NCBI RefSeq assembly: GCF_004793765.1
Contig: NZ_SRYM01000006.1
Location: 55,570 to 119,569, forward strand
Reading direction: 5' to 3'
Length of the DNA: 64,000 nucleotides
DNA from: Parabacteroides distasonis
Lineage (GTDB): Bacteria > Bacteroidota > Bacteroidia > Bacteroidales > Tannerellaceae
Below the pieces are notes generated by a model that was given only the letters and a program-made list of their open reading frames with translations, searched no databases and was not told where the DNA came from. Positions within the stretch are counted from its first letter, which is position 1; every line of letters starts with the position of its first letter. The translations under genes were made by a program, and so were the position numbers. Below, piece by piece: positions 36,317 to 46,089 of the stretch.

Positions 36317-38602
36317 ATGGACGATACAAAGGACACAAAAGATATAAAAGAAACAGGCGAGGCTGTGTCCGCTCTCTCTGCGGACGAACAAATGATACAG
36401 GATGGGTTCAATGCATTGTTGAACGATTATTTGAAATCAAACCACCGCCGTAAGGTCGAACGGATCACGAAAGCTTTTAATTTCGCCAATCAAGCGCACG
36501 CCGGAGTGAAACGGCGTTCCGGTGAACCTTATATAATGCATCCTATCGCCGTGGCTCGTATCGTGTGCCGGGAGATGGGTTTGGGATCTACCTCTATTTG
36601 CTCTGCGTTATTGCATGATGTCGTGGAAGATACCGAGTATACGGTGGAGGATATCCGGGATATGTTCGGAGATAAGATCTCCCAAATCGTGGATGGCTTG
36701 ACGAAGATATCCGGCGGTATTTTCGGGGAACAGGCCTCGGCTCAAGCTGAGAACTTCCGTAAATTGCTGCTGACTATGAGCGATGATATACGGGTGATTT
36801 TAATCAAGATCGCAGACCGTCTTCATAATATGAGAACCTTGGGGTCCATGCTTCCCGCCAAGCAATTTAAGATCGCAGGTGAGACTCTTTATCTGTATGC
36901 TCCTCTGGCGCATCGTTTGGGACTCTTCTCGATCAAGACGGAACTGGAGGATTTGAGTTTTAAATATGAGCATCCGCAAGAATACGACTTCATCAGCGCC
37001 AAGTTGAAGGCGACGGAAGAGAACCGTAACATGTTGTTCGAGCATTTCGCAGCTCCCGTAAACGAGAAACTGAAATTGATGGGACTTCAGTATGAGATGC
37101 TTGCCCGTGTGAAATCGGTCTATTCTATTTGGAATAAGATGGAGAGCAAGAACGTCTCTTTCGAGGATATTTATGATATTTATGCAGTCCGTATTATTTT
37201 TGATCCGCTTCCCGGTGTGGACGAGAAAAACCAATGTTGGGATATCTATTCGGCTATTACGGATATTTACCGGATTCGTCCCGACCGTATCCGTGATTGG
37301 GTGAGCCGTCCGAAAGCGAATGGTTATCAAGCACTTCATTTGACCGTTATGGGACCGGACGGACAATGGGTAGAGATCCAGATCCGTAGCCGCCGTATGG
37401 ATGATATTGCGGAGAAAGGCTTCGCCGCCCATTGGAAATACAAGGAATCCAACGTGGAAGAGGATACGGAATTGGATAAATGGATACAAACCATTACCGA
37501 GATCTTGGAGAGTCCGGACCCGAATGCACTGGATTTCTTGGATACGATCAAACTGAACTTATTTACTTCCGAGATATTTGTTTTCACTCCAAAAGGGGAT
37601 ATAAAGACATTGCCCCAAGGGGCTACCGCCTTGGATTTCGCTTATGCGCTTCACTCCGATATCGGTAATAAATGTATTGGTGCTAAGGTAAACCATCGCT
37701 TGGTGCCATTGAGCCATCCGCTTTCCAGTGGAGATCAGGTGGAGGTTTTGACTTCTCGTTCTCAGGAGCCGCAACCGGAGTGGTTGAACTTCGTAACTAC
37801 CGCTAAGGCTCGTGCAAAGATCGATGCCGTATTAAAGCGTGTCCGTAAAGAGGTCGCTAAGTATGGAGAGATAAAAGTTCTTGATGCTTTCAAGCGTTCG
37901 GAACTTGAGGCGAGTACATCCAATCTGGATAAATTAGGCATGTACTTTGGATTCTCGAAACGGGAGGAATTTTTTTATGCGGTAGAGAAGGGGGATGTGG
38001 TTTTGCCCGAGAATTTAAAGAAGCTGTTGAAGGAGAAGACGGATAATGTCTTGTTTAAGTATGTGAAACAGGCGTTGGGTGTCGCTTCCAAGAAGGTGAA
38101 ACAACCCGAAGAGGAGGAAGCCAAGAAAGAGAAGCCTAAATATGATAAGAAAAAGCCTTATTTATTGAAAGAGGAGGCTTTTGAGCGTAATTATGTAATT
38201 GCCGAATGTTGTAAGCCGATTCCGGGAGATGACTCTTTAGGTTTTATCAATGACGATGGTAACGTAGTGGTTCACAAACGTTCCTGCCCGATCGCCATGC
38301 GCTTGAAAAGTAGCTTTGGCGAACGTATCTTGAATACGGTTTGGAGCAGCCATATGAACGCTTCTTTTGAGGCTACGCTAGAGGTGAAAGGTATCGACTC
38401 GATAGGCGTATTAAATACGATCACAAAAACGATCTCTGAGGAATTCAACGTAAATATCATGCGCCTGCTGATCGAGGCGAAAGACGGCGTGTTCGAAGGC
38501 AAGATAAAGATGAAAGTTCATGACGTAGAAGATATCCAGAAAATGTGCGTGACTTTGTCGAAGATACAGAATATTAAATCTGTCGGACGTGTAGCGGATT
38601 AA
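36317..38602 (+). CDS. rel: RelA/SpoT-family (p)ppGpp synthetase/hydrolase
   Basis: Bifunctional-type alarmone enzyme of 761 residues. The HD hydrolase domain is intact (EPYIMHPIAVARIVC and SALLHDVVEDTEYT, near residues 70-105), so hydrolysis is expected. The synthetase domain holds RVKSVYSIWNKMESK and DIYAVRIIFD, and SRPKANGYQALHLTVMG. TGS (EIFVFTPKGDIKTLPQGATALDFAYALHS), a zinc-finger/CC region (VIAECCKPIPGDD) and a C-terminal ACT domain follow. A -7 box TATATTTG lies at 36275-36282 without a -33 box. A perfect 10-bp hairpin terminator follows the stop. Confidence 0.96.
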   Translation: MDDTKDTKDIKETGEAVSALSADEQMIQDGFNALLNDYLKSNHRRKVERITKAFNFANQAHAGVKRRSGEPYIMHPIAVARIVCREMGLGSTSICSALLHDVVEDTEYTVEDIRDMFGDKISQIVDGLTKISGGIFGEQASAQAENFRKLLLTMSDDIRVILIKIADRLHNMRTLGSMLPAKQFKIAGETLYLYAPLAHRLGLFSIKTELEDLSFKYEHPQEYDFISAKLKATEENRNMLFEHFAAPVNEKLKLMGLQYEMLARVKSVYSIWNKMESKNVSFEDIYDIYAVRIIFDPLPGVDEKNQCWDIYSAITDIYRIRPDRIRDWVSRPKANGYQALHLTVMGPDGQWVEIQIRSRRMDDIAEKGFAAHWKYKESNVEEDTELDKWIQTITEILESPDPNALDFLDTIKLNLFTSEIFVFTPKGDIKTLPQGATALDFAYALHSDIGNKCIGAKVNHRLVPLSHPLSSGDQVEVLTSRSQEPQPEWLNFVTTAKARAKIDAVLKRVRKEVAKYGEIKVLDAFKRSELEASTSNLDKLGMYFGFSKREEFFYAVEKGDVVLPENLKKLLKEKTDNVLFKYVKQALGVASKKVKQPEEEEAKKEKPKYDKKKPYLLKEEAFERNYVIAECCKPIPGDDSLGFINDDGNVVVHKRSCPIAMRLKSSFGERILNTVWSSHMNASFEATLEVKGIDSIGVLNTITKTISEEFNVNIMRLLIEAKDGVFEGKIKMKVHDVEDIQKMCVTLSKIQNIKSVGRVAD

Positions 38603-38635
38603 GTGTAGCGAAGTATTTCCGCTACACTTTTGTTT
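38601..38635 (+). terminator. Terminator of rel
   Basis: AAGTGTAGCG (38601-38610) pairs exactly with CGCTACACTT (38620-38629), followed by TTTGTTTT. The stop codon of rel overlaps the stem. Confidence 0.9.
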
Positions 38636-38648
38636 TATAAAAGCTTTA

Positions 38649-39599
38649 TCAGCCGATAATCAAATAAGTTATATAAGCTATATAACAAGCAATCAATAGG
38701 ATTCCCTCCGGTCTGGTGATGGTCCGTTTTTGGAAGAAAAGCCCGAAGATATAAAGCAATACACATGAACCGATCAAGACGCCTAAATCCAGATTGGTAA
38801 TGCCTTGTATGTTCATCGGCGTGATTGTTGCGCTACAACCTAATACGAGGAATATGTTGAAGAGGTTGGAACCGATAACGTTTCCAATCGCCATCTCCGG
38901 GTTTTTCTTTAATGCGGCTACAACGGAAGTCGCTAACTCAGGAAGAGAGGTTCCTCCGGCCACTAAAGTCAAACCGATAATAGATTCGCTGGCACCCAGT
39001 CCTCGGGCAATACCGGAAGCTCCGTCTACGAAAAATTGTCCTCCGTAAATCAAACCGGCTAATCCACCAATGATGAATAAACTCGCTTTCCAAATGGGCA
39101 TTATTTTAATCGTCTCTCCATTTTCCCCTCCATTATGTGCGATTGCGAATGTATAGCCAAGGAAAATGGCGAAGAAACATAATAGTAACATACCGTCACT
39201 ACTACTGATACTGTTTTGCGACGCACCGTTGATCAAAACGTCATTTGCGCAAATAAATAATACGATTGAGGCAAGCATGCAAAGAGGGATCTCTTTGCTC
39301 AATGTACCTTTTGTGACGCTGATCGGTACGATAGCGGCCGTACAGCCGATAATCATCAAGGCGTTAAATATATTGCTTCCTACTACATTACCAATAGCGA
39401 TATCCGAGCTTCCTTTCAGGGCGGATACGGCACTGACCGTTAATTCCGGCGCGGAAGTCCCAAACGCCACAATAGTTAGCCCGATTACTAAGCTGGAAAT
39501 ATTGAAGCGTTTGGCTACAGAGGCGGCACCATCCGTCAAGGCGTTAGCCCCGACTAGGATTAGTAGTAAACCGCCAATTAGTAATACGATATCCATCAT
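38649..39599 (-). CDS. yrbG: Calcium/sodium antiporter (YrbG family)
   Basis: K+-dependent type Na+/Ca2+ exchanger family (YrbG), 316 residues with about ten hydrophobic segments in two inverted halves. Both alpha repeats are present: VAFGTSAPELTVSAV with GNVVGSNIFNALMI in the first half, VAGGTSLPELATSVV with GNVIGSNLFNIFLV in the second. The acidic residues in GTSxPE bind the cation. It is 5 bp downstream of the DUF3127 gene on the minus strand and converges on rel. Confidence 0.95.
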   Translation of the reverse strand: MMDIVLLIGGLLLILVGANALTDGAASVAKRFNISSLVIGLTIVAFGTSAPELTVSAVSALKGSSDIAIGNVVGSNIFNALMIIGCTAAIVPISVTKGTLSKEIPLCMLASIVLFICANDVLINGASQNSISSSDGMLLLCFFAIFLGYTFAIAHNGGENGETIKIMPIWKASLFIIGGLAGLIYGGQFFVDGASGIARGLGASESIIGLTLVAGGTSLPELATSVVAALKKNPEMAIGNVIGSNLFNIFLVLGCSATITPMNIQGITNLDLGVLIGSCVLLYIFGLFFQKRTITRPEGILLIACYIAYITYLIIG

Positions 39600-39604
39600 T
39601 AATC

Positions 39605-40006
39605 TTAGAATGGCAAGTCATCGATAGGGTTGGCTGGGCCGAAATCAGGTACGGATGAGGCCGGAGCCGTAGGAGCGGAAGCCGGAGCGAAATTATCCGG
39701 AGTTACTCCCATCGGAGCGGCTTGAGGAGCTGCCGCCATCGGACGGTCTACCTTCCATGCGTTTATACTGGTGAACCAGCGGCCTTGATATTCGCGGCTA
39801 TCAATGTCGAAAGAAACCGTAAGTTCCTCTCCCGGCTGTATAGCCGCTTGTGCGATACGATCGGCACCGAAAATCTGGAAACATACTTTCTTTGGATATT
39901 GATCGTGTGTCTCTAATACGTACTCTTGTTTTTTCCATTCGTTTCCGGCTTTGCTGATACCACCTACTTCCGGTAGGACTTGAATAATTTTTCCTGTAAT
40001 TTCCAT
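39605..40006 (-). CDS. DUF3127-domain protein
   Basis: A 133-residue protein: an OB-like N-terminal domain (MEITGKIIQVLPEVGGISKAGNEWKKQEY... KVCFQIFGADRI) and a low-complexity Ala/Pro-rich tail ending in an acidic DDLPF. This layout, with an OB fold and an acidic tip, is reminiscent of single-stranded DNA-binding proteins. It matches DUF3127, whose role is unknown. It precedes yrbG by 5 bp on the minus strand. Confidence 0.85.
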   Translation of the reverse strand: MEITGKIIQVLPEVGGISKAGNEWKKQEYVLETHDQYPKKVCFQIFGADRIAQAAIQPGEELTVSFDIDSREYQGRWFTSINAWKVDRPMAAAPQAAPMGVTPDNFAPASAPTAPASSVPDFGPANPIDDLPF

Positions 40007-40085
40007 GTCTTGTATATTATTTGTTTATGTTTTATTTAATAGGGGACGAAGGTACGGTTTTGTTCTGGTTTTATCAACAGAATAA

Positions 40086-40442
40086 TCATACTTTCGGGGC
40101 AAAAGCATCGAATGCGTCTTTCATAGCTAACAGCTCTTCTTTGATCTGTTTCAGGCGGTTTACGATCTCTTCTTGGCGAATCGTTGTCTCTTTATTATCC
40201 TTCAGTTTTTGCCGTGCGCCGGCCAAGGTCATCCCTCTCTCTTTTACCAAATGGTAGATGAGGCGTACGGCGTCGATATCCTCCTGCTTATAAAAACGGG
40301 TACCTTTGCTCGTCTTCCTTGGATTGATGATATCGAACTCCTTCTCCCAAAAGCGAAGGGTGGACTCGTTCACGTCGAACATCTGCGCCACCTCGCTGAT
40401 GGAAAAATAGAGTTTGAGATCTTTATTCTTTTTTAGACTCAT
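40086..40442 (-). CDS. MerR-family transcriptional regulator
   Basis: A 118-residue MerR-type regulator with the N-terminal winged helix LYFSISEVAQMFDVNESTLRFWEKEF (residues about 10-35), then TSKGTRFYKQEDIDAVRLIYHLVKERGMTLAGARQKL and a short coiled coil. No C-terminal effector domain is present. It lies 14 bp after the M23 peptidase gene and is probably co-transcribed with it, so a role in envelope control is possible. Confidence 0.92.
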   Translation of the reverse strand: MSLKKNKDLKLYFSISEVAQMFDVNESTLRFWEKEFDIINPRKTSKGTRFYKQEDIDAVRLIYHLVKERGMTLAGARQKLKDNKETTIRQEEIVNRLKQIKEELLAMKDAFDAFAPKV

Positions 40443-40456
40443 ACTGCTAATGAAGT

Positions 40457-41440
40457 TTAATCCATAACCTGACCATGATTCTCGGCAATCTGGATCATAC
40501 GGTCGTATTCCTCAGGTGAGAGATCCATGTAATAGTATTTAGATGGGTTATCATACTTCCCTCGTACGATTACCTCATAATGCAAGTGAGGGCCGGTAGA
40601 CTTTCCGGTATTTCCAACCTCGCCAATCACCTCTCCACGAGTAACCTTCTGTCCGACACGTTTCTTGAACTTACTCATATGACCATATAAAGTCTGATAG
40701 CCGTAGCCATGATCGATAATCAAACAATTTCCGTATCCCTGTTTCCAAGCGGCGAAAGTGACAACGCCATTACCTGTCGCATAGATCTCCGTTCCCACTT
40801 TAGCCGAGAAATCCATTCCGGAATGGAAACGGGGTGTGCGGTAAATCGGGTCGATACGTACGCCATAGCCGGAAGCGGTACGACGCAGATCCTTATTGGA
40901 AATCGGCTGGATCGCCGGGATACATTTACTTCTCTCTTCTTGGTTCTTTCCTAGGGAGATCAGTTCTTCCAAGGAATTGGATTGGATATATAATTGCTTA
41001 CGTAGCATATCCATCTTTTGGGTCGTGGAGACAACCAGCTCCGGATTGGACAGGCTCATCAAATGTTCGTAACGATTAGTCCCTCCAAATCCAGCTTTTC
41101 GAACGGATTTGGGAATGGACTCAGCTTGGAAGATAGCTCGGTACAGATTTTCGTCACGCTGTTGGATATCATCCAATACGTCCAATGCGTTATTTAAGCG
41201 AAGGGAAAGCACTTCGTATTGAGTTTGCAATAGGCGGTTCTCCTTACGTAACTGAGATTCCATCGGAGAGTCCACCAAATGCATCATGACGAAAAAAATG
41301 GCTACGCCGAATGCTATTCCAGTGCTTAAATGGCGGAGAACGGTGAACAGCCGGTCTTTGCTAGACGGGTATACACGCTCATAATTGAGAGTGTTCGGAT
41401 TGTATAAATAGTATGTTTTGCGACTTTTAAAGAGTTTCAT
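40457..41440 (-). CDS. M23-family metallopeptidase (murein endopeptidase-like)
   Basis: Membrane-anchored protein of 327 residues: a cytosolic start, one membrane segment (STGIAFGVAIFFVMMHLV, about 37-54), a coiled-coil stretch (QLRKENRLLQTQYEVLSLRLNN), and a C-terminal LytM/M23 domain. The zinc ligands are present in HSGMDFS (H-x3-D) and GPHLHYEV (H-x-H), so it is probably an active peptidoglycan endopeptidase, unlike degenerate EnvC/NlpD types. Its promoter TTTG-N19-TATTTTTG overlaps that of alaS. Confidence 0.94.
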   Translation of the reverse strand: MKLFKSRKTYYLYNPNTLNYERVYPSSKDRLFTVLRHLSTGIAFGVAIFFVMMHLVDSPMESQLRKENRLLQTQYEVLSLRLNNALDVLDDIQQRDENLYRAIFQAESIPKSVRKAGFGGTNRYEHLMSLSNPELVVSTTQKMDMLRKQLYIQSNSLEELISLGKNQEERSKCIPAIQPISNKDLRRTASGYGVRIDPIYRTPRFHSGMDFSAKVGTEIYATGNGVVTFAAWKQGYGNCLIIDHGYGYQTLYGHMSKFKKRVGQKVTRGEVIGEVGNTGKSTGPHLHYEVIVRGKYDNPSKYYYMDLSPEEYDRMIQIAENHGQVMD

Positions 41441-41467
41441 CTACATTTTTTGTTATCTGAATGCACG

Positions 41468-41498
41468 CAAAAATAATAATTTGCAGTACTTTTGCAAA
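41468..41498 (-). promoter_or_regulatory. M23 gene promoter, overlapping alaS -7 box
   Basis: Minus strand: TTTG (41495-41498), 19-bp spacer, TATTTTTG (41468-41475). The plus-strand alaS -7 box TACTTTTG (41487-41494) lies inside this spacer and lacks a -33 partner. The two genes may compete for polymerase. Confidence 0.75.
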
Positions 41499-41538
41499 TT
41501 GTTTTTCAGAATATTAACGAGAACTATATAAATAGATT

Positions 41539-44160
41539 ATGTTGACAGCAAAAGAAATCCGTGAATCCTTCAAGCAATTCTTCGCTTCTAAGGAACACCA
41601 GATCGTGCCTTCCGCTCCAATGGTGGTGAAGGGTGACCCCACGTTGATGTTTACGAACGCGGGAATGAATCAGTTTAAAGATATTATCTTGGGCAACGTG
41701 CCCCGTAAGTATCCTCGTGTCGCGGACTCTCAGAAATGTCTTCGTGTTAGTGGCAAGCATAACGATTTAGAGGAGGTAGGACATGACACCTATCACCATA
41801 CGATGTTTGAGATGCTCGGAAACTGGTCGTTCGGAGATTATTTTAAGAAAGAGGCGATCAACTGGGCTTGGGAATACTTGGTAGAGGTATTGAAGTTGAA
41901 TCCGGAGCGTTTATATGCCACCGTATTTGAGGGAAGCTCCGCTGAAGGCTTAGATCGTGATAACGAAGCTGCTGGTTATTGGGAGCAATATTTACCAAAA
42001 GATCATATTCTGAACGGTAACAAGCATGATAACTTCTGGGAAATGGGGGATACGGGTCCTTGCGGTCCCTGTTCCGAGATCCATATCGACCTTCGTTCGG
42101 ACGAGGAGCGTGCGGCGGTCAGCGGTGCCGATATGGTAAATAAGGATCATCCGCAGGTAATCGAGATCTGGAACCTTGTATTTATGCAATTCAACCGTAA
42201 GGCCGATGGTTCTTTGGAACCGCTGCCGGCTAAGGTGATCGATACCGGTATGGGATTCGAGCGTCTGTGTATGGCATTGCAGGGTAAGACCTCAAATTAT
42301 GATACGGACGTATTCCAACCGATTATCAAGGTAATCGCAGGAATGGCGGGTACGACTTACGGTACGGATAAACAGCAAGACATCGCCATGCGTGTGATCG
42401 CCGACCACATCCGTACGATCGCTTTCGCTATCACGGACGGACAGTTGCCTTCCAACGCTAAGGCCGGTTATGTAATCCGTCGTATCTTGCGGCGTGCCGT
42501 TCGTTACGGTTATACGTTCTTGGATCGCAAGGAAGCGTTTATGTATAAGCTTTTGCCCGTATTGATCGAGACGATGGGCGACGCTTATCTGGAATTGATC
42601 GCTCAGAAAACCTTGATTGAGAAGGTTATCAAGGAGGAGGAAGAATCTTTCCTTCGTACCTTGGAAACCGGTATCCGTTTGCTGGATAAGAAAATGGAGG
42701 AGACGAAGGCTGCGGGCAAGACAGTCTTGAATGGCGTAGATGCCTTTACATTATATGATACCTACGGATTCCCGTTGGACTTGACGGAATTGATTCTTCG
42801 TGAGAACGGCATGGAAGCCGATATCGAGGCCTTCAATAAGGCTATGCAGAAGCAGAAAGAGCGTGCCCGTAACGCCGCCGCTATCGAGACAGGCGACTGG
42901 ATCACGCTGAAAGAGGGTGAATGTAAGTTCGTGGGTTATGATTTGTTCGAATGCGAGGCAGAGATCTTGCGTTATCGCCAGATCAAACAAAAGAATAAAG
43001 TATTATACCAGATCGTTCTGGATCAAACCCCGTTCTATGCGGAAATGGGTGGACAGGTCGGTGATACGGGTTGGTTGATCGCCGACGACGAGAAGATCGA
43101 CGTGATCGATACGAAACGTGAGAATAACTTGCCGGTTCATTTGGTAGCGAAACTCCCGAAAGATGTGACAGCTACTTTTACTGCGAAGATCAACGAGAAA
43201 AAGCGTATCCAGTGTGAGTGTAACCACTCTGCCACGCACCTTTTGCATGAGGCGTTGCGTGAGGTATTAGGTACGCACGTAGAGCAGAAAGGTTCGTATG
43301 TTTCGCCTGATTCTTTACGTTTCGACTTCTCTCATTTCCAAAAAGTGACGGACGAGGAAATCCGTAAGGTGGAAATATTGGTTGGAGAGAAGATCCGTGC
43401 GAACTTCCCGTTGGAAGAGCATCGCAATATGCCGATCGCCGAAGCAAAGGCGCTAGGGGCTATGGCTTTGTTCGGTGAGAAATATGGCGATGAGGTACGT
43501 GTCGTGAAATACGGAAGCTCCGTGGAGCTATGTGGTGGTACGCATATCCCGGCAACCGGTATGATCGGTTCTTTGCACGTGATAGGAGAGAGCTCTATCG
43601 CCGCAGGTGTCCGTCGTATAGAGGCGGTTACAGCCGAGGGCGCCGAGCAATTCGTATATGCCCAGCAAGATCTGATCCGTGAGTTGCGTGCGTTGATGAA
43701 CCATATGCCGAATTTGGCGCAAGCGATGAAAAAGTCTATCGAGGAGAACGCGGAGATGAAGAAACAGATCGAGGATTATATCCGAGAGAAGTCTATGCGA
43801 TTGAAAGAGGAGATCGTGGCGAAAGTTTCGGAGAGCAACGGTATCAAGGTTATGCAATTTGTAGGTAAGGCAAATGCGGACGCTATGAAGAACGTGGCTT
43901 TCCAGATCAAGGCGGAGACAACCGATAGCTTTGTCTTTGTTGCCGGTATCATTGACGATAACAAATGCACGCTCATGCTTATGTTAAGCGATGATTTGGT
44001 GAAAGAGGGCTTGCATGCCGGTAAGATCGTAAAAGAGGCCGCTAAGCATATCCAAGGCGGTGGTGGTGGACAACCCCATTTCGCTACGGCCGGCGGTAAG
44101 AACATGGAGGGCCTTTCTATTGCCGTTGGCGCTGTGAAAGAGGCTGTAGGAGTACAGTAA
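41539..44160 (+). CDS. alaS: Alanyl-tRNA synthetase
   Basis: Class II synthetase charging tRNA-Ala, 873 residues as usual. The aminoacylation domain opens with [19 protein letters not shown], contains [15 protein letters not shown] and [14 protein letters not shown]. The tRNA-recognition part follows. The editing domain has the zinc-type motifs [13 protein letters not shown] and [13 protein letters not shown]. The C-Ala domain ends with [16 protein letters not shown]. Both editing motifs are intact, so Ser/Gly mischarging can be corrected. A hairpin terminator with a T7 tail follows. Confidence 0.98.
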   Translation: MLTAKEIRESFKQFFASKEHQIVPSAPMVVKGDPTLMFTNAGMNQFKDIILGNVPRKYPRVADSQKCLRVSGKHNDLEEVGHDTYHHTMFEMLGNWSFGDYFKKEAINWAWEYLVEVLKLNPERLYATVFEGSSAEGLDRDNEAAGYWEQYLPKDHILNGNKHDNFWEMGDTGPCGPCSEIHIDLRSDEERAAVSGADMVNKDHPQVIEIWNLVFMQFNRKADGSLEPLPAKVIDTGMGFERLCMALQGKTSNYDTDVFQPIIKVIAGMAGTTYGTDKQQDIAMRVIADHIRTIAFAITDGQLPSNAKAGYVIRRILRRAVRYGYTFLDRKEAFMYKLLPVLIETMGDAYLELIAQKTLIEKVIKEEEESFLRTLETGIRLLDKKMEETKAAGKTVLNGVDAFTLYDTYGFPLDLTELILRENGMEADIEAFNKAMQKQKERARNAAAIETGDWITLKEGECKFVGYDLFECEAEILRYRQIKQKNKVLYQIVLDQTPFYAEMGGQVGDTGWLIADDEKIDVIDTKRENNLPVHLVAKLPKDVTATFTAKINEKKRIQCECNHSATHLLHEALREVLGTHVEQKGSYVSPDSLRFDFSHFQKVTDEEIRKVEILVGEKIRANFPLEEHRNMPIAEAKALGAMALFGEKYGDEVRVVKYGSSVELCGGTHIPATGMIGSLHVIGESSIAAGVRRIEAVTAEGAEQFVYAQQDLIRELRALMNHMPNLAQAMKKSIEENAEMKKQIEDYIREKSMRLKEEIVAKVSESNGIKVMQFVGKANADAMKNVAFQIKAETTDSFVFVAGIIDDNKCTLMLMLSDDLVKEGLHAGKIVKEAAKHIQGGGGGQPHFATAGGKNMEGLSIAVGAVKEAVGVQ

Positions 44161-44205
44161 AACCGGTTCGGAAGAAATTGACTTTTCTTTCGGACTCAAT
44201 GATAG

Positions 44206-44249
44206 ATTCTTTCGGATGGAATTCTTATTCAATCCGAAGGAATTTTTTT
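44206..44249 (+). terminator. Terminator of alaS
   Basis: ATTCTTTCGGAT (44206-44217) pairs with ATCCGAAGGAAT (44232-44243), one T-G pair, followed by a run of seven T. Confidence 0.85.
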
Positions 44250-44256
44250 ATGTCGT

Positions 44257-44287
44257 TTTGATAATCGAAATACATGTTTTACCTTTG
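44257..44287 (+). promoter_or_regulatory. aroB promoter
   Basis: TTTG (44257-44260), 19-bp spacer, TACCTTTG (44280-44287). It lies downstream of the in-frame ATG at 44216 and so supports the start at 44315. Confidence 0.85.
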
Positions 44288-44314
44288 TGGTCTAAGGTTT
44301 TAAATAAAAAAGAT

Positions 44315-45376
44315 ATGTCAGAGCAAAAAGTGGTTATTTGCAAGGACCTGAAATCGGAACTGCAAGATTTTCTCTCCTCTCTAAAATATGATAAGCTGTT
44401 CATCCTTACGGATACAAATACAAAAGAGAAATGTTTTCCCTTGGTGGAGGGAGTATCGGCCTTTCAAAAGGCTCCGATTTTTGTGATGGAAGCGGGTGAT
44501 ATGAATAAGGGGTTAGCGTCTTTAATCCAGATATGGACTATTTTGTCTAATGAGGGGGCTTCCCGTAACTCGTTGTTAGTGAATTTGGGCGGCGGTATGA
44601 TTACAGATATGGGTGGTTTTGCCGGCGCTACTTTCAAGCGGGGCATTCGTACGATTAATATCCCTACGACCTTGATGGCGTCCGTTGATGCTGCCGTAGG
44701 AGGAAAGACGGGTATTAACTTCAATGGATTGAAGAATGAGATAGGTTCTTTTTATCCCCCTTTGTGTGTATTCATTGATTGTGAGTTTTTGCGTACGTTG
44801 GATCGTGATAATATTCTTTCCGGTTATGCGGAGATGATTAAACATGGATTGATTAGTTCGATCGAGAATTATACATCTGTCATGCTTTATGATGTCGACA
44901 CCATGAATTATTCGTATTTGAATAGTTTGGTGGGTCAATCTGTCGCTGTGAAAGAGCGGATTGTTGCAGAGGACCCGAAAGAGCAAGGTATTCGTAAGGC
45001 TTTGAATTTCGGTCATACGATCGGCCACGCTTTCGAGAGCTTGTCTTTTCGGAAAGAGCGTCCGATTTTACATGGTCATGCGGTAGCGGCGGGTATCGTG
45101 AGCGAGCTTTACCTCTCACATAAGCTGTGTGGCTTCCCAATGGAGAAATTGAGCCAAGTCATTTATTATATAAAAGAGTATTATCCGGCGTTCTTCTTTG
45201 ACTGCACGGACTACGATACCTTATACGAGCTAATGACACATGATAAAAAGAATGAGGGCGGTATCATCAACTTCACTTTACTGGGAAATGTGGGAGATGT
45301 CCGTATCAACCAATCAGTCACCAAGGAAAAAATCGTGGAGTCTCTTGATTTTTATCGTGAAAGTTTTGGCGTTTAA
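44315..45376 (+). CDS. aroB: 3-dehydroquinate synthase
   Basis: Second enzyme of the shikimate pathway: NAD+- and metal-dependent conversion of DAHP to 3-dehydroquinate. It has 353 residues from the ATG at 44315 (MSEQKVVICKDLKSEL); the earlier in-frame ATG at 44216 lies before the promoter, so it cannot be used from it. Motifs: NLGGGMITDMGGFAGATFKRG, PTTLMASVDAAVGGKTGIN, and the zinc ligands in EMIKHGLI, FGHTIGHAFE and HGHAVAAGI. The gene's end overlaps the -33 box of the tRNA-Pro promoter. Confidence 0.96.
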   Translation: MSEQKVVICKDLKSELQDFLSSLKYDKLFILTDTNTKEKCFPLVEGVSAFQKAPIFVMEAGDMNKGLASLIQIWTILSNEGASRNSLLVNLGGGMITDMGGFAGATFKRGIRTINIPTTLMASVDAAVGGKTGINFNGLKNEIGSFYPPLCVFIDCEFLRTLDRDNILSGYAEMIKHGLISSIENYTSVMLYDVDTMNYSYLNSLVGQSVAVKERIVAEDPKEQGIRKALNFGHTIGHAFESLSFRKERPILHGHAVAAGIVSELYLSHKLCGFPMEKLSQVIYYIKEYYPAFFFDCTDYDTLYELMTHDKKNEGGIINFTLLGNVGDVRINQSVTKEKIVESLDFYRESFGV

Positions 45377-45395
45377 CAGAAAAAGGCTACCTTTG
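45365..45395 (+). promoter_or_regulatory. tRNA-Pro promoter
   Basis: TTTG (45365-45368) inside the aroB 3' end, 19-bp spacer, TACCTTTG (45388-45395); an exact consensus about 18 bp before the tRNA 5' end. Confidence 0.85.
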
Positions 45396-45413
45396 CACCC
45401 GTAAAATAAAAAA

Positions 45414-45488
45414 CGGGATGTAGCTCAGCCCGGTTAGAGTACGCGTCTGGGGGGCGTGTGGTCGCTGGTTCGAATCCAGTCATCCCGA
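45414..45488 (+). tRNA. tRNA-Pro (anticodon GGG)
   Basis: Cloverleaf read by hand: acceptor CGGGATG (45414-45420) with CATCCCG (45481-45487), discriminator A45488, D arm GCTC...GAG, anticodon stem CGCGT/GCGTG with two wobble pairs around loop CTGGGGG, and T arm CTGG-TTCGAAT-CCAG. The anticodon is GGG. CCA is not encoded. It has its own promoter and terminator. Confidence 0.93.
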
Positions 45489-45501
45489 CAGCTGAGAATA
45501 G

Positions 45502-45534
45502 AGGAGTTATGCTGATGGGCATAACTCCTTTTTT
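45502..45534 (+). terminator. Terminator of tRNA-Pro
   Basis: AGGAGTTATGC (45502-45512) pairs exactly with GCATAACTCCT (45519-45529), followed by TTTTTT. Confidence 0.92.
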
Positions 45535-45740
45535 GTTCTCTAACACTTTCCTAAAATAGAACGGTTCTAGTGTATGGTTGATCTTAGGTGATTTGTCTGC
45601 CATGTAAATAGTTATTCTGATGACTTTTTGCTTGAAAGAAGCTTCTTGTCGTGACAAGGCCTTTTTGTGAAGCTCTCCAACTAGCGGCTGGAGAGTGGTT
45701 ATAAATGGTATCATTTCATGCGAAATGCGGTTTTTCAGGT

Positions 45741-45836
45741 GCGATAGGTGCCGAAAGTCAATGCGACAGGTGCCGTTGGGCGATGCCGATACTGCCGTTG
45801 GGCATCGTAAGTAGCTCCGGACTGGATCGTAAGTAG
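45741..45836. repeat. Degenerate ~22-bp tandem array
   Basis: GCGAtAGGTGCCG-like words recur at 45741 and 45763, a related GATACTGCCGTTGGGC at 45788, and (c/g)ATCGTAAGTAG at 45803 and 45825, so the spacing is 22-25 bp. A dyad CGATGCC/GGCATCG (45781-45807) lies inside. The flanking 45535-45740 holds only small dyads (CTTGTC-GT-GACAAG; CTCTCCA/TGGAGAG) and no gene. Confidence 0.6.
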
Positions 45837-45906
45837 TCGCTAATGGGCATTCTAGTACTGTTATAACCCTATTGTAACCCTATTGAATCCCCAAAATATC
45901 GGATGA

Positions 45907-46089
45907 GATATGAATTACGGTGAATTAATTTCGCTAGAATAAAAGGCATTTTTTTGATAGTTGTTTATCAGACAGTGGTTTGCTGTTTTTTTCTTCCGAA
46001 TTTGGGAATAAACCGTGCTTATGTCCGGAAAAAACGACTCTCCGGAAGTTAAGTTTACAAAATGTCATTTTGTCAAATCTAGGAAATCC
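45907..46089 (+). repeat. Copy 2 of the 183-bp dispersed intergenic repeat
   Basis: Ungapped match to 27323-27505, with the same ATG (46021) and CCGGA/TCCGG stem at the same offset. A different hairpin, CCGCAC/GTGCGG (46088-46110), closes this copy. It lies in the 826-bp gap between tRNA-Pro and purL, which holds no other gene I can support. Confidence 0.8.

Noticed and set aside
45373..45714. 113-codon minus-strand frame containing GMTGFEPATTRPPDAYSN
   Set aside because: It is the antisense of tRNA-Pro, a well-known spurious frame over tRNA genes.
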